Origin: JAXMEB01 sp046348545
GTDB lineage: Bacteria; Pseudomonadota; Gammaproteobacteria; Berkiellales; Berkiellaceae
NCBI GenBank assembly: GCA_046348545.1
Contig: JAXMEB010000004.1
Location: forward strand, 310,001-374,000
Direction: 5' to 3'
DNA: 64,000 bases
The notes under the pieces are model-generated. The model worked only from the letters and a program-made list of their open reading frames with translations. It was not told where the DNA came from and did not search any database. Shown piece after piece: positions 1 through 7,839 of this stretch. Made by a program: the position numbers and the translations under genes. How positions within the stretch are numbered: position 1 is the first letter of the stretch; each line of letters opens with the position of its first letter.

Positions 1-205
1 AGAAAAAGGAATAGATGCCGCTCATATGATTCAAAAAATCAAAGAAGGTACTGGAAAAAAAGGAAAAGGGCTTTTCTTGCCACTTCGACTAGCTTTAACG
101 GGTCGATCAGATGGCCCTGAATTAGCTAAACTATGTGAATTGTTGGGTGAAGAGAAAATCGTCGAACGGCTTCAGCAGGTGGTTCACTATGTTAAAAATT
201 TATAA
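1..205 (+). CDS. gltX: Glutamyl-tRNA synthetase, C-terminal end (partial)
   Basis: The open frame enters from the left edge and ends at TAA 203-205. The last ~67 residues include a GKKGKGLFLPLR segment, then LTGRSDGPELAKL and LLGEEKIVERL. This is the usual C-terminal anticodon-binding part of bacterial GltX/GluRS, which charges tRNA-Glu in the cytoplasm. The frame overlaps the likely cysS start (189) by 17 bp, so the two synthetase genes are probably translated from one transcript. The catalytic core lies outside the window. An alternative is a GluQ-like or second GltX paralog, which the C-terminus alone cannot exclude. Confidence 0.85.
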   Translation, partial: EKGIDAAHMIQKIKEGTGKKGKGLFLPLRLALTGRSDGPELAKLCELLGEEKIVERLQQVVHYVKNL

Positions 206-1559
206 TAGTTTTACAGCTCAAAAAGAAATATTTAAACCTATTAAAGCTAAGCATATTAGTCTGTATGTGTGTGGTATAACGGTATACGACTATTGTCACC
301 TAGGGCATGCGCGCGTCTTTGTATGCTTTGATACCATTGTGCGATATTTACGTTCCAGAGAGTGGGACGTCACGTATATTCGAAATATTACCGATGTGGA
401 TGACAAAATCATCAAACGGGCAGCGGAGCGAGATGAGTCGATTGAAGTCCTTACGGGGTATTTCATTGAGGCGATGCATGAGGATGAGCGAGCTTTGAAA
501 GTGTTATCCCCCACTAAAGAGCCGCGTGCGACTCAGCATATACAAACCATGATTGATATGATCCAAAAGCTTGAATCGAGGGGGGTTGCTTATCAGGGTG
601 AGAATGGAGATCTTTTCTTTTCTGTTGAAAAATATCAGACCTATGGTGCACTATCTAAGCGTGATTTGAGTGAACTGAAATCAGGTAGCCGAGTAGAGAT
701 TGATTTTAATAAGCGGAATCCTTTAGATTTTGTACTGTGGAAGCAAGCAAAGGAAGGTGAGACCAGTTGGCCTTCACCGTGGGGAATGGGACGGCCCGGG
801 TGGCATATTGAATGTTCTGCCATGTCCACAAAATGTCTGGGTCACACCTTTGATATTCATGGTGGCGGACATGATTTACTCTTTCCGCATCACGAGAATG
901 AACGTGCGCAGTCTGAATGTGCAACCGGTGAAACCTTTGTAAACACTTGGATGCATGTTGGTTTTGTTCAAGTCGATAAAGAGAAAATGTCCAAATCGTT
1001 GAACAATTTCTTTACTATTCGAGATGTGCTAAAAGAATATGAGCCTGAAGCTGTGCGCTATTTTCTAATAGCAGGCCATTATCGTAGCCCAATAAATTAT
1101 TCTACTCAGCAATTGACGCATGCTAAAGCTGCTCTAGATAGATTATATACGGCTATTCGAGGGTTAAATCTCGTCGTGCCGAAGATGGAAACTATTTACC
1201 ACAAGCGTTTTTATGAAGCGATGGATGATGATTTTAATACACCGGATGCCTTAGCAGTATTATTTGATTTGGCGCATGAAATCAATACACTGAAAGACCA
1301 GAACCGAGAGAGCGCTTCAGAAAAAGCAGGCATTCTACAAGCCTTAGCTCAAAGTTTAGGATTGTTGTCTCAGGATCCAGAATCCTACTTTCAAGGGGAC
1401 TTACGTTTTGAGGCTATTGAGGCCTTAGTTGCAGAAAGAGAAGCGGCTAGAAAAGCTAAAGATTGGGAGCGAGCAGACACTATTCGTGATCAACTTAAAG
1501 CACAAGGTGTGATTTTAGAGGATACCGCAAACGGAATTAGCTGGCGGAAAGTACAGTAA
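189..1559 (+). CDS. cysS: Cysteinyl-tRNA synthetase
   Basis: Class I aminoacyl-tRNA synthetase that charges tRNA-Cys in the cytoplasm. At 456 aa it has the usual CysS length. Visible signatures are YVCGITVYD near residue 28 (zinc-ligand Cys), the HLGH form of the HIGH motif near 37, HIECSAMS near 210, GGHDLLFPHHENE near 225 and KMSKS near 266. The ATG at 189 (MLKIYNS) is preferred over a GTG at 135, because the family begins at this motif and the upstream codons overlap gltX. It sits directly behind gltX in one operon. A hairpin at 1583-1608 follows the stop codon. Confidence 0.97.
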   Translation: MLKIYNSFTAQKEIFKPIKAKHISLYVCGITVYDYCHLGHARVFVCFDTIVRYLRSREWDVTYIRNITDVDDKIIKRAAERDESIEVLTGYFIEAMHEDERALKVLSPTKEPRATQHIQTMIDMIQKLESRGVAYQGENGDLFFSVEKYQTYGALSKRDLSELKSGSRVEIDFNKRNPLDFVLWKQAKEGETSWPSPWGMGRPGWHIECSAMSTKCLGHTFDIHGGGHDLLFPHHENERAQSECATGETFVNTWMHVGFVQVDKEKMSKSLNNFFTIRDVLKEYEPEAVRYFLIAGHYRSPINYSTQQLTHAKAALDRLYTAIRGLNLVVPKMETIYHKRFYEAMDDDFNTPDALAVLFDLAHEINTLKDQNRESASEKAGILQALAQSLGLLSQDPESYFQGDLRFEAIEALVAEREAARKAKDWERADTIRDQLKAQGVILEDTANGISWRKVQ

Positions 1560-1582
1560 AGAGAAGTTCTGCTCTCAGAAGT

Positions 1583-1608
1583 GAGGTGCTTTTTACAAAA
1601 GCACCCTC
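1583..1608. terminator. Hairpin after cysS
   Basis: GAGGTGCTTTT, a TAC loop and AAAAGCACCCTC form a strong stem 24 bp after the cysS stop. No clear T-run follows on the + strand, so termination is inferred from position. It could also serve the convergent gene at 1752-2633. Confidence 0.45.
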
Positions 1609-1622
1609 ATCAAGACCTGATT

Positions 1623-1751
1623 TATACCCACATCAGATGATTTTTCGGGTACCTGCCTACGCTCTTTGAGCTTCCCCCTACGTTCTTTGAACTTCGAGCG
1701 GACGCGTCGGACGGACAAGCAAACCCCGAGAATTCAGCTGTGAAGGGTATA
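1623..1751 (+). repeat. TATACCC dispersed element, copy 1 (MITE-like)
   Basis: A 129-bp copy with TATACCC at the left and GGGTATA at the right. The imperfect terminal inverted repeats (~27 bp) are TATACCCACATCAGATGATT at the left and, read from the right end, TATACCCTTCACAGCTGAAT. The right end abuts the stop codon (1752) of the next minus-strand gene. This is the 'ctgcctacgctctttgagc' subtype, shared with the copies at 41542, 42031 and 55318. Small ORFs read through it are artefacts. Confidence 0.8.
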
Positions 1752-2633
1752 TTATCGACGCCTGCTTCTGTTATTGGCGATAGAATGGCCATACTCTTCC
1801 TCATCGGTTGAAACTTCAAAAGGGTCTTCTTCGTCAGTTGAGCAATCGTAGGCCGTGAAGCTTTCATCATTGTCGGAATCGTCGCTAAAATCATTATAAT
1901 AGTCAAATTGAGTGTATCGAGCTGAGGCTCTCGTTTTTACTCGATCTTTTAGATTCGAAAGGTCAAGATTTTCAGGCATATAATCTTCATCATCACTTGA
2001 AAGATAATTGGAAGGTTCTTCAAGATAGTTAATGCCACTATAGCGATTTTCTGGTTGTTTAAATTTTTTGTAGAGTGTATAAGCCCCTAAACCGAGAATA
2101 GCAACGGCTCCCAATCCCAGCACAATATTTTGAGGGGTAAACAAACTTGTATCCTCAATTGGTGCATCTTCCATTGGGGGGGCTTCATATGAAGATCGAT
2201 GTGAGTACCCAGAACTTTCAGGAGAAAAACTTTGTGAATATCCTTGATATTCATTTGGGTTAGAATAGGTATCTCTAACACATCGGCACACAACGTCATA
2301 GCCTTCATAGATCTTTTTCAAGATCAACTTCGTATTTTTAAGAGTCGAAATTTCGCTCAGTGTCGAAAATTGATTAAGAAAATCATATTCATCCTGAGGC
2401 CCATTAAAACAGGCTGCTGTGAAGCCTTCATGCTTATCCCCAAATTGGGTTGCGATGATTTCCAAATTATCCGTGGTGCCACAAGGAATGGTTACAGGTA
2501 TCAGTTTTTCTGAGTTGATACTGTTTTTACACATTAAATTAAAAGTAGCTGTCAATCCATTCGTACTATCGCTATATTGAGCTGGACATTCTTTTACAGC
2601 ATTCGTAAATATTTTAGTGAAGCCTTTGAACAT
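1752..2633 (-). CDS. Orphan membrane protein with Cys-rich N-domain and acidic tail (paralog 1)
   Basis: No family recognised. The protein is 293 aa. The N-terminal ~130 residues hold spaced cysteines (KECPAQ, LMCK, PCGTT, AACF, CRCV). A ~30-residue linker follows, then one membrane segment (TPQNIVLGLGAVAILGLGAY) near residue 175. The C-terminal tail is very acidic, with SSDDEDYMPE-type and SDDSDNDE stretches. It is clearly paralogous to the neighbour at 2977-3789: cysteines, TM segment and tail pattern align. The ATG at 2633 (MFKGF) is chosen over a TTG at 2645 because it matches the paralog and has GGGG seven bases upstream. The stop codon abuts a TATACCC element. Topology and function are unknown. 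Confidence 0.75.
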   Translation of the reverse strand: MFKGFTKIFTNAVKECPAQYSDSTNGLTATFNLMCKNSINSEKLIPVTIPCGTTDNLEIIATQFGDKHEGFTAACFNGPQDEYDFLNQFSTLSEISTLKNTKLILKKIYEGYDVVCRCVRDTYSNPNEYQGYSQSFSPESSGYSHRSSYEAPPMEDAPIEDTSLFTPQNIVLGLGAVAILGLGAYTLYKKFKQPENRYSGINYLEEPSNYLSSDDEDYMPENLDLSNLKDRVKTRASARYTQFDYYNDFSDDSDNDESFTAYDCSTDEEDPFEVSTDEEEYGHSIANNRSRRR

Positions 2634-2645
2634 ATTAATCCCCAA

Positions 2646-2976
2646 GTAATTCAGCTAATTAAATAATACTGGAAGAGTAACAGAGATGTTAAAGAATATC
2701 AGCCCCAATCAGGACATACGGCTTTTTTTACTGCACGAAAGGTATCCTCATTCTCTTGGTCATTAGACTCAAGCAAATCTAGGTTGGGCTATTGCCAAAT
2801 GAATGCAACTTGAACCTCAGTTAGGAGTTTTTGAAGGCAGGGTATAGTTTGTTTTCTGGATTCCCGCTTTCGCCGTGCCTACGCTGAAGCTTCGGCAGAC
2901 TCGCGGGAATGACGATGTCAATGTGCAATTTTCATTACATGTAGCGGCATTTGCAAATTTAGGGACACGCCCTAGA
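2646..2976. repeat. Intergenic region with a solo end of the CTAGGGCGTGTCCC repeat
   Basis: About 330 bp without a gene. Bases ~2895-2975 are the reverse complement of the first ~80 bp of the 500-bp blocks at 41669 and 54956. They end in GGGACACGCCCTAG and carry the 'attcccgcgagtctgc' part. Upstream (2810-2860) is a degraded piece of the 'gagtttttgaaggcgggg' part of the same block. The remainder (2646-2810) must hold the promoter of the 1752-2633 gene. No gene or RNA is visible there. Confidence 0.6.
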
Positions 2977-3789
2977 TTAACGTCTGTTGACTACTTTGAG
3001 GGAGTTATCTTCTTCACTGGAGTAGTCTTCATCTTGTTCTGAATCGTAATTTGGATCTTCGTTGAAATAGTCATATCCAGAGTACTTTTCAGAAGCGCGA
3101 GTTATTCTCCTGTTGGTTGTCTGATAGTTCTCATTTGATGCTTCAGGTACAAAGTCTTCATCCTGATCAGAGTTGTAATCTTGATCTAAATCAAAATAGT
3201 TTGTGCCGGTGTAACGGGAGTTTGCTTTGAGTTTCTTATAGAATGCATACGCTCCTAAACCAACCAGAGCTATAGTGCCAAGACCAATTGCAATATTTTG
3301 CGGTGTGACTAAAGATCCTTCATCGTGACTTTCTTGAGAGGCCGCTTCGTTCGCTGCCCCGTCATATGAATACTGATGAGGGGTTGAAACACATTCGCAT
3401 AAAGCTTGAAATCCTTGGAAAATTCGATTAGGTACGATCCGTGTGTTCCCTAGCATGGCGGCCTGATTCAGTGTGTAGATCTGAGACATTTGCTGAGCAC
3501 TTTGGCCAGATCCTACAAAGCATGCAGCAGCGAAAGACTGAGAGTCTCTATAAGCATCGCCAATCTGAGTATTATAAATAATTAAATCACTGGGTGTCTT
3601 TGCGCAATCAATTGTAAGTTGCCAATTTTCTATAGTTCCAGCAGATGGATTAGAAAATAGGTTTTTACCAGTTGAGCATACAAAATTAAAAGTAGCCGTA
3701 AATTTTTGAATTGCATTATCGTAGGAAATGCTGCTAGGGCATGATCCAATGCTATTGGTATACGCTTTTGAAAATACGCCATTAAACAT
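2977..3789 (-). CDS. Orphan membrane protein with Cys-rich N-domain and acidic tail (paralog 2)
   Basis: 270 aa, paralog of the 1752-2633 product. Conserved cysteines appear in IGSCPSS, FVCST, DCAKT, AACF and CECV. A single membrane segment (TPQNIAIGLGTIALVGLGAY) lies near residue 165 with a positive KK stop-transfer after it. The tail contains two degenerate copies of a unit read as [R/K]-Y-[S/T]-G-x-[N/D]-Y-F ... SDQDEDF / SEQDEDY, so the acidic part arose by internal duplication. The ATG at 3789 has AAGGGTG upstream. The stop codon nearly abuts the CTAG end of another repeat (2975). Acidic Ser-rich stretches resemble casein-kinase-2 sites, but exposure to a host is speculation. Function unknown. 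Confidence 0.75.
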   Translation of the reverse strand: MFNGVFSKAYTNSIGSCPSSISYDNAIQKFTATFNFVCSTGKNLFSNPSAGTIENWQLTIDCAKTPSDLIIYNTQIGDAYRDSQSFAAACFVGSGQSAQQMSQIYTLNQAAMLGNTRIVPNRIFQGFQALCECVSTPHQYSYDGAANEAASQESHDEGSLVTPQNIAIGLGTIALVGLGAYAFYKKLKANSRYTGTNYFDLDQDYNSDQDEDFVPEASNENYQTTNRRITRASEKYSGYDYFNEDPNYDSEQDEDYSSEEDNSLKVVNRR

Positions 3790-3898
3790 GAGTCACCCTT
3801 TGTTTGTTGATTTAGTTAATTGAATTTTAAATGAATTCTGAAAATATATCCTAGTAAATTTAGATAGATGGTCAAATTCAGAGAACGAGTGTATGTGC

Positions 3899-4026
3899 TA
3901 TACCCACAACAGATGATTTTTCGGGTAGGCGCCGAGCGTTCGAGTCGCAGGAGTGTACACAAAGTACATGACTGCGGTGAGAATCGCGAAGGCAACAACC
4001 CCGAAAATTCAGCTGTGAAGGGTATA
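3899..4026 (+). repeat. TATACCC dispersed element, copy 2
   Basis: 128-bp copy of the 'ggcgccgagcgttcgag' subtype, with TATACCC...GGGTATA ends. It is nearly identical to the copies at 8891-9018 and, inverted, 7171-7298. It lies between the paralog-2 promoter and the DUF4124 gene. Overlapping small ORFs on both strands are translations of the repeat. Confidence 0.85.
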
Positions 4027-4093
4027 TCATGGTGCACATCAGAGCACAATAAAGAAGGTGCCTATAAGCCAATTCATTGTAAAATGTTCTGAA

Positions 4094-4546
4094 TTACTGT
4101 TCTTCAAGACAAAACTGACCAATTTCGAGTTTTGCTTTGGCAATTTCAGCTTGTTTTTCATCTTCGGATAGAAAACGATAGCCTGACCCGGTCGCAGCTT
4201 TCACCCTGGCAGGTTTTAATGAGTTGAGACGTTCTTTTGCCGCTTTACAGTTGTATTCATTTAAAACTTGTATATTTTTTTGCTTCTCAGCCTCTTTGGC
4301 TGCACGGGTCTTCTCGTCTTCGTATTGCTGGACCTTTGCTTTCAAAGCTTCTAATTCATCTTGTTGTTGTTTTTCAATACTGTCAGAAGTTTTATGCGTT
4401 TTAAGTCGCTCAGCCTGGTTGCCCCCAGGGTTGCTCGAATAGTGGGTTTGATTATTTTCGTCAACCCATTTATAAACGCCTGCGGTTGCTAGAGAAATCC
4501 CTAAAAAATAGAAGAGTATGATTAAGCTAGTCCTTTTTAGATTCAT
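4094..4546 (-). CDS. DUF4124-type envelope protein
   Basis: 150 aa. A signal peptide or N-terminal membrane segment (SLIILFYFLGISLATAG) is followed by the DUF4124 signature YKWVDENNQTHYSSNP. A charged coiled-coil stretch (residues ~55-90, rich in Lys/Glu/Gln) and a Cys-containing C-terminus follow. DUF4124 proteins are small exported proteins of proteobacteria with no established biochemical role. The ATG at 4546 has AGAGG upstream; an in-frame GTG at 4561 is less likely. It overlaps the end of the DUF3579 gene by 20 bp, so the two are probably co-translated. Confidence 0.8.
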   Translation of the reverse strand: MNLKRTSLIILFYFLGISLATAGVYKWVDENNQTHYSSNPGGNQAERLKTHKTSDSIEKQQQDELEALKAKVQQYEDEKTRAAKEAEKQKNIQVLNEYNCKAAKERLNSLKPARVKAATGSGYRFLSEDEKQAEIAKAKLEIGQFCLEEQ

Positions 4547-4829
4547 CTTGTTCCTCTCCACAGATCTTCAATTTGTTCGCACGAGCGAAATTCATAATAT
4601 GGTGGTATAATTCTGGGTTTGTTTCCTTCAGTGCTGGATCGAGTACCACGCAACGATTCCCATCTTTTGTTGAAGGACTTAATAATGGAGAATAGTAGAT
4701 ACGGTGATTTTTGAAAGTAGAGAGTGAACCGCTCATACGCTCAGCCCAATCGCTGGGTCGGAATGGTTTGCCCTCTTCGGTCACACCCTCAATGATAATT
4801 TTTTTAGAGGTCTCTTTATCGTCGCTCAT
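4527..4829 (-). CDS. DUF3579 family protein
   Basis: About 100 aa, with the family pattern KKIIIEGVTEEGKPFRPSDWAER near the N-terminus followed by VVLDPALKETNPELYHHIM. DUF3579 is a small conserved proteobacterial family of unknown role. The ATG at 4829 (MSDDKE) is the likely start; a TTG five codons upstream is also open and no strong ribosome site separates them. It is upstream of, and overlaps, the DUF4124 gene, and is divergent from pssA. Confidence 0.8.
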   Translation of the reverse strand: MSDDKETSKKIIIEGVTEEGKPFRPSDWAERMSGSLSTFKNHRIYYSPLLSPSTKDGNRCVVLDPALKETNPELYHHIMNFARANKLKICGEEQDESKKD

Positions 4830-4947
4830 CCAAATTAAGCACAAAGCGCTTTTATAAGTATTTAAATTATATCATAATTTTTGCCTAAGACCCTGATATT
4901 TTGATAAATTGTTTTAATTCAGAAGCTTAAAAGAAGGTTTAAACCTG

Positions 4948-5757
4948 ATGCAACCCGAACCAGAACAAGATGTTACGGACATTAGAGCACGTCGAGGGAT
5001 ATACCTATTACCGAATTTGTTCACCACAGGGAGTCTCTTTGCCGGTTTCTACGCCATTGTGGCGGCCATGCGGGGGGATTTTGACCATGCAGCGGTGGCC
5101 ATCTTTATTGCCATGATTTTAGATACGCTAGATGGCCGAGTCGCGCGCTTGACCAATACCCAAAGCGCCTTTGGAGCCGAGTATGACAGCCTGTCGGATG
5201 CGGTGTCTTTTGGTGTCGCGCCGGCATTGGTCGTTTACAGTTGGGGCCTTTCAAGCCTAGGAAAGCTGGGTTGGCTAGCTGCCTTTTTTTACACGGCGGC
5301 AACGGCGTTGCGTCTTGCCCGGTTCAATACTAATCTAGCCGTCCAAGATAAGCGTTTTTTTCAGGGCTTACCTTGCCCTTCTGCTGCGGGTTTGGTAGCG
5401 GGGATGGTTTGGGTTGCGCATGAATATAGTGTGCCGGGGCAAAAGCTTTGGGTGCTTGCAGCCGTGGTTACGCTAATCACTGCTATTTTGATGGTGAGCA
5501 ATGTTCGCTTTTATAGTTTTAAAGAGTTAGATTTAAAAGGAAAGGTACCATTTGTGGCCGTTCTAGCTGTCTTGGGGATATTTCTATTTATTTCAATCGA
5601 TCCACCTCAAGTCTTATTAACGGTATTTGGACTGTACGTGTTATCAGGTCCAGCGTTGGCCCTTAAACATTGGATTCACAAACGTAAACGCTCGCATGAG
5701 CCTAAGGATAGGGAACATGACGACAAGCACACTAAAGGAAAAGCTCATCATCTTTGA
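4948..5757 (+). CDS. pssA: CDP-diacylglycerol--serine O-phosphatidyltransferase
   Basis: Inner-membrane enzyme making phosphatidylserine, the precursor of phosphatidylethanolamine. 269 aa. The CDP-alcohol phosphotransferase signature is complete: LDTLDGRVAR then GAEYDSLSD (D-G-x2-A-R-x8-G-x3-D-x3-D) near residues 55-80. Several membrane helices follow, and the tail is very basic and His-rich. The ATG at 4948 is used. The final 41 bp overlap the start of leuA (5717), so the genes are translationally linked, as is common in gammaproteobacteria where pssA precedes leucine genes. Confidence 0.93.
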   Translation: MQPEPEQDVTDIRARRGIYLLPNLFTTGSLFAGFYAIVAAMRGDFDHAAVAIFIAMILDTLDGRVARLTNTQSAFGAEYDSLSDAVSFGVAPALVVYSWGLSSLGKLGWLAAFFYTAATALRLARFNTNLAVQDKRFFQGLPCPSAAGLVAGMVWVAHEYSVPGQKLWVLAAVVTLITAILMVSNVRFYSFKELDLKGKVPFVAVLAVLGIFLFISIDPPQVLLTVFGLYVLSGPALALKHWIHKRKRSHEPKDREHDDKHTKGKAHHL

Positions 5758-6886
5758 CACCACCTTACGGGATGGTGAACAAAGTCCAGGTGCTTCGATG
5801 ACACTGGAAGAGAAATTAAGAGTCGCTGAGGCACTGGAAGCTTTAAAAGTTGATGTCATTGAAGCGGGTTTCCCCATTTCAAGTCCAGGTGATTTTGAAG
5901 CGGTGAAAAGAGTAGCGCAGAAAGTGAAAAATTCAGTAGTCTGTGGTTTAGCTCGGGCTGTTGATATGGACATCGATAGGGCTTATGAAGCCTTAAAAGG
6001 TGCCAAGCAATTTAGAATTCATACGTTTATTGCGACCTCACCGATTCATATGAAAAATAAGTTACAGCTGGAACCTGAAGCGGTGGTTGCAAGAGCGATT
6101 CATGCTGTCAAAAGAGCACGGCAATATACGGATAATGTTGAGTTCTCACCCGAAGATGCCGGCCGTTCTGAAGTCGATTTTCTTTGCCATATTTTAGAAG
6201 CGGTGATTAAAGCGGGTGCAACTACGATTAATATTCCAGATACGGTTGGTTACACGTTACCTCACCAATTTGGTGCGCTTATTAAAACGCTGATTGAAAA
6301 GATCCCCAATGCAGACAAAGCCATTTTTTCAACGCACTGCCATAATGATTTGGGGTTGGCGGTTGCCAATTCTTTGGCTGGCGTTATGAATGGCGCTCGG
6401 CAAGTTGAATGCACGATCAATGGCCTCGGCGAACGTGCAGGGAATGCCGCATTGGAAGAGGTTGTGATGGCGGTAAAAACGAGGCAAGATGTCTTCCCTT
6501 GTGGGGTTGGCCTTGATACCACGCACTTAGTAAAATGCTCGAAGTTAGTTTCAGAAGTTACCGGGTTTGCTGTGCAACCGAATAAAGCGATCGTGGGCGC
6601 GAATGCCTTTGCTCATGAGGCTGGGATCCATCAGGATGGTGTGATCAAAAAACGAGAAACCTATGAGATCATGCGTGCAGAAGATGTGGGTTGGACGCAT
6701 CAGCACTTGGTGTTGGGTAAACATTCTGGCCGAAATGCTTTTAAAGTGAAGTTAACTGAATTGGGTGTTAATTTTAAATCAGAAGCAGATTTAAATATCG
6801 CTTTTGAAGCTTTCAAAGTCTTGGCTGATCAGAAACATAAAATAAACGATAAAGATTTATTGAATTTAGTCCATGTACGAAAATAA
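5717..6886 (+). CDS. leuA: 2-isopropylmalate synthase, short form without regulatory domain
   Basis: Condenses acetyl-CoA with 2-oxoisovalerate, the first step of leucine synthesis. The DRE-TIM catalytic domain is intact: IIFDTTLRDGEQSPGASM near residue 11, THCHNDLGLAVANS near 210, INGLGERAGNAALEEV near 235, then the HEAGIHQDGV and GKHSGRNAF segments. ATG 5717 has an AGGATAGGGA ribosome site and the family N-terminus; a longer frame from 5627 is an overlap artefact. At 389 aa it lacks the ~110-residue C-terminal leucine-binding domain of typical ~510-aa LeuA. The missing part is not in another frame downstream. It could be feedback-insensitive, or a homocitrate-synthase-like relative; leuA is favoured by context. 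Confidence 0.88.
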   Translation: MTTSTLKEKLIIFDTTLRDGEQSPGASMTLEEKLRVAEALEALKVDVIEAGFPISSPGDFEAVKRVAQKVKNSVVCGLARAVDMDIDRAYEALKGAKQFRIHTFIATSPIHMKNKLQLEPEAVVARAIHAVKRARQYTDNVEFSPEDAGRSEVDFLCHILEAVIKAGATTINIPDTVGYTLPHQFGALIKTLIEKIPNADKAIFSTHCHNDLGLAVANSLAGVMNGARQVECTINGLGERAGNAALEEVVMAVKTRQDVFPCGVGLDTTHLVKCSKLVSEVTGFAVQPNKAIVGANAFAHEAGIHQDGVIKKRETYEIMRAEDVGWTHQHLVLGKHSGRNAFKVKLTELGVNFKSEADLNIAFEAFKVLADQKHKINDKDLLNLVHVRK

Positions 6887-7145
6887 TACTAAACCGACTT
6901 TAGATTATCTACACGAAATGGGGATCGATATCTGGATCCCCAGAACGATGAATTTATCCTGTTCATCTCAAGAAAAATCTCTATTAGATGCTATTTCACT
7001 GGCGTGTCAAATGGGCCCTGGATCTATTCAAATCTCTCAAGTTGAAGTTCAACAACTTTTGCGAGAACCTCTACTCAAAAAGAGCATTTGGTTACGTTTA
7101 AAAGATAATCCTTGCGTGAAAAGCCGTACATCGAGTTTTGGTTAA
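6873..7145 (+). CDS. Small protein, possibly HolD-like (DNA polymerase III psi)
   Basis: 90 aa, starting at an ATG inside the last codons of leuA (14-bp overlap, different frame), so likely translationally coupled. The start DYLHEMGIDIWIPR resembles the short psi-subunit motif (L-x-x-M-G-I-x-x-W-x-x-R), and the SLLDAISLACQ...IQISQ part is roughly where HolD has its second helix and strand. Psi links chi (HolC, encoded at 34853-35257) to the clamp loader. The similarity is short and the call tentative. A factor-independent terminator follows at once. Confidence 0.4.
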   Translation: MYENNTKPTLDYLHEMGIDIWIPRTMNLSCSSQEKSLLDAISLACQMGPGSIQISQVEVQQLLREPLLKKSIWLRLKDNPCVKSRTSSFG

Positions 7146-7166
7146 CCCCGGTTCGGGGTTTTTTGG
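7144..7166 (+). terminator. Rho-independent terminator of pssA-leuA operon
   Basis: AACCCCG-GTT-CGGGGTT stem followed by TTTTTT, overlapping the stop codon of the 6873 gene. The same 'aaaaaaccccgaactggggt' module recurs inside the repeat blocks at ~31950, ~42000 and ~55290, so it may have been spread with the repeats. Confidence 0.85.
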
Positions 7167-7170
7167 GAAC

Positions 7171-7298
7171 TATACCCTTCACAGCTGAATTTTCGGGGTT
7201 GTTACCTTCGCGATTCTCACCACAGTTATGTACTTTGTGTACACTCCTGCGTCTCGAACGCTCGGCGCCTACCCGAAAAATCATCTGTTGTGGGTATA
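7171..7298 (-). repeat. TATACCC dispersed element, copy 3
   Basis: 128-bp copy in reverse orientation (GGGTATA end at right), 'ggcgccgagcgttcgag' subtype. It starts 5 bp after the terminator of the leucine operon. Confidence 0.85.
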
Positions 7299-7439
7299 TC
7301 GTCATCCCGCACAGCGGTCATCACATGAAGTGTGTAGCGTCTGATGCGGGATCCAGAATTTTATCAAATCTCAGCTAATCATTTGATTGCTGATATTTTT
7401 AAAGGCTGAATCGCATAAGCGGCCAAGGCCGCGTGAATA
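7299..7439. repeat. 500-bp repeat block, first part (interrupted by IS5 copy)
   Basis: Reverse complement of ~55140-55285 of the block at 54956-55458. It holds the 'cgtcatcccgcacagcgg' palindromic part and the 'ggccaaggccgcgtgaata' part. The block resumes at 8755 after the insertion sequence. The uninterrupted copy reads gaatCTAGtattc at the insertion point. Confidence 0.75.
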
Positions 7440-7510
7440 CTAGGGCGTGTTGACATTTCGCCGCTCCGCACCACGCCTACGTGCCGCGGCTTGTCCGCGG
7501 CATCCAGGTG

Positions 7511-7801
7511 TTATGAGCAGATTTCTTGATATAAATCGCTCCAGGTTGGGTTAAATTCCTCAATCAAATTCAACTTCCACTGCCTGCACCAATTTTTGAA
7601 TCGTTTTTCTCGTCTAGCTGCCTCAACGTACAACTCATGTGCTTCATAATAAACAAGCTGATTTACGTTATATTTTTCCGTAAAACCACAAATTACCTTA
7701 TTTTTATGCTCCCAAACCCTTTTTACAAGATCTGTTGTAGACCCCACATAAAGCGTTCCGTTTCGCTGGCTAGATAAGATATAAACATAATATGACCTCA
7801 T
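7511..7801 (-). CDS. GIY-YIG nuclease carried by IS5 copy A
   Basis: 96 aa. A GIY-YIG domain spans almost the whole protein: YYVYILSS (first strand), LYVGSTTDLVKRVWEHK (second strand and the Arg-bearing helix), and a downstream Glu in HELYVEAARREKRF. This is the small stand-alone UPF0213/YhbQ-like type, usually a putative DNA-strand endonuclease. It lies 38 bp downstream of the transposase gene inside the element's inverted repeats. The copy in element B differs at a few residues, so both move with the IS. Whether it aids transposition or is passenger cargo is not known. Confidence 0.88.
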   Translation of the reverse strand: MRSYYVYILSSQRNGTLYVGSTTDLVKRVWEHKNKVICGFTEKYNVNQLVYYEAHELYVEAARREKRFKNWCRQWKLNLIEEFNPTWSDLYQEICS

Positions 7802-7839
7802 TAAATTTGCTTATCCATACTGTCTTTTGAACAACATTA

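Noticed and set aside
3816..4092. ORFs of 64-77 codons on both strands, e.g. with an IPFTAEFSG peptide
   Set aside because: The same peptides recur at 7112-7378, 8882-9100, 28247-28429 and 41445-41663, because they are translations of the TATACCC element.
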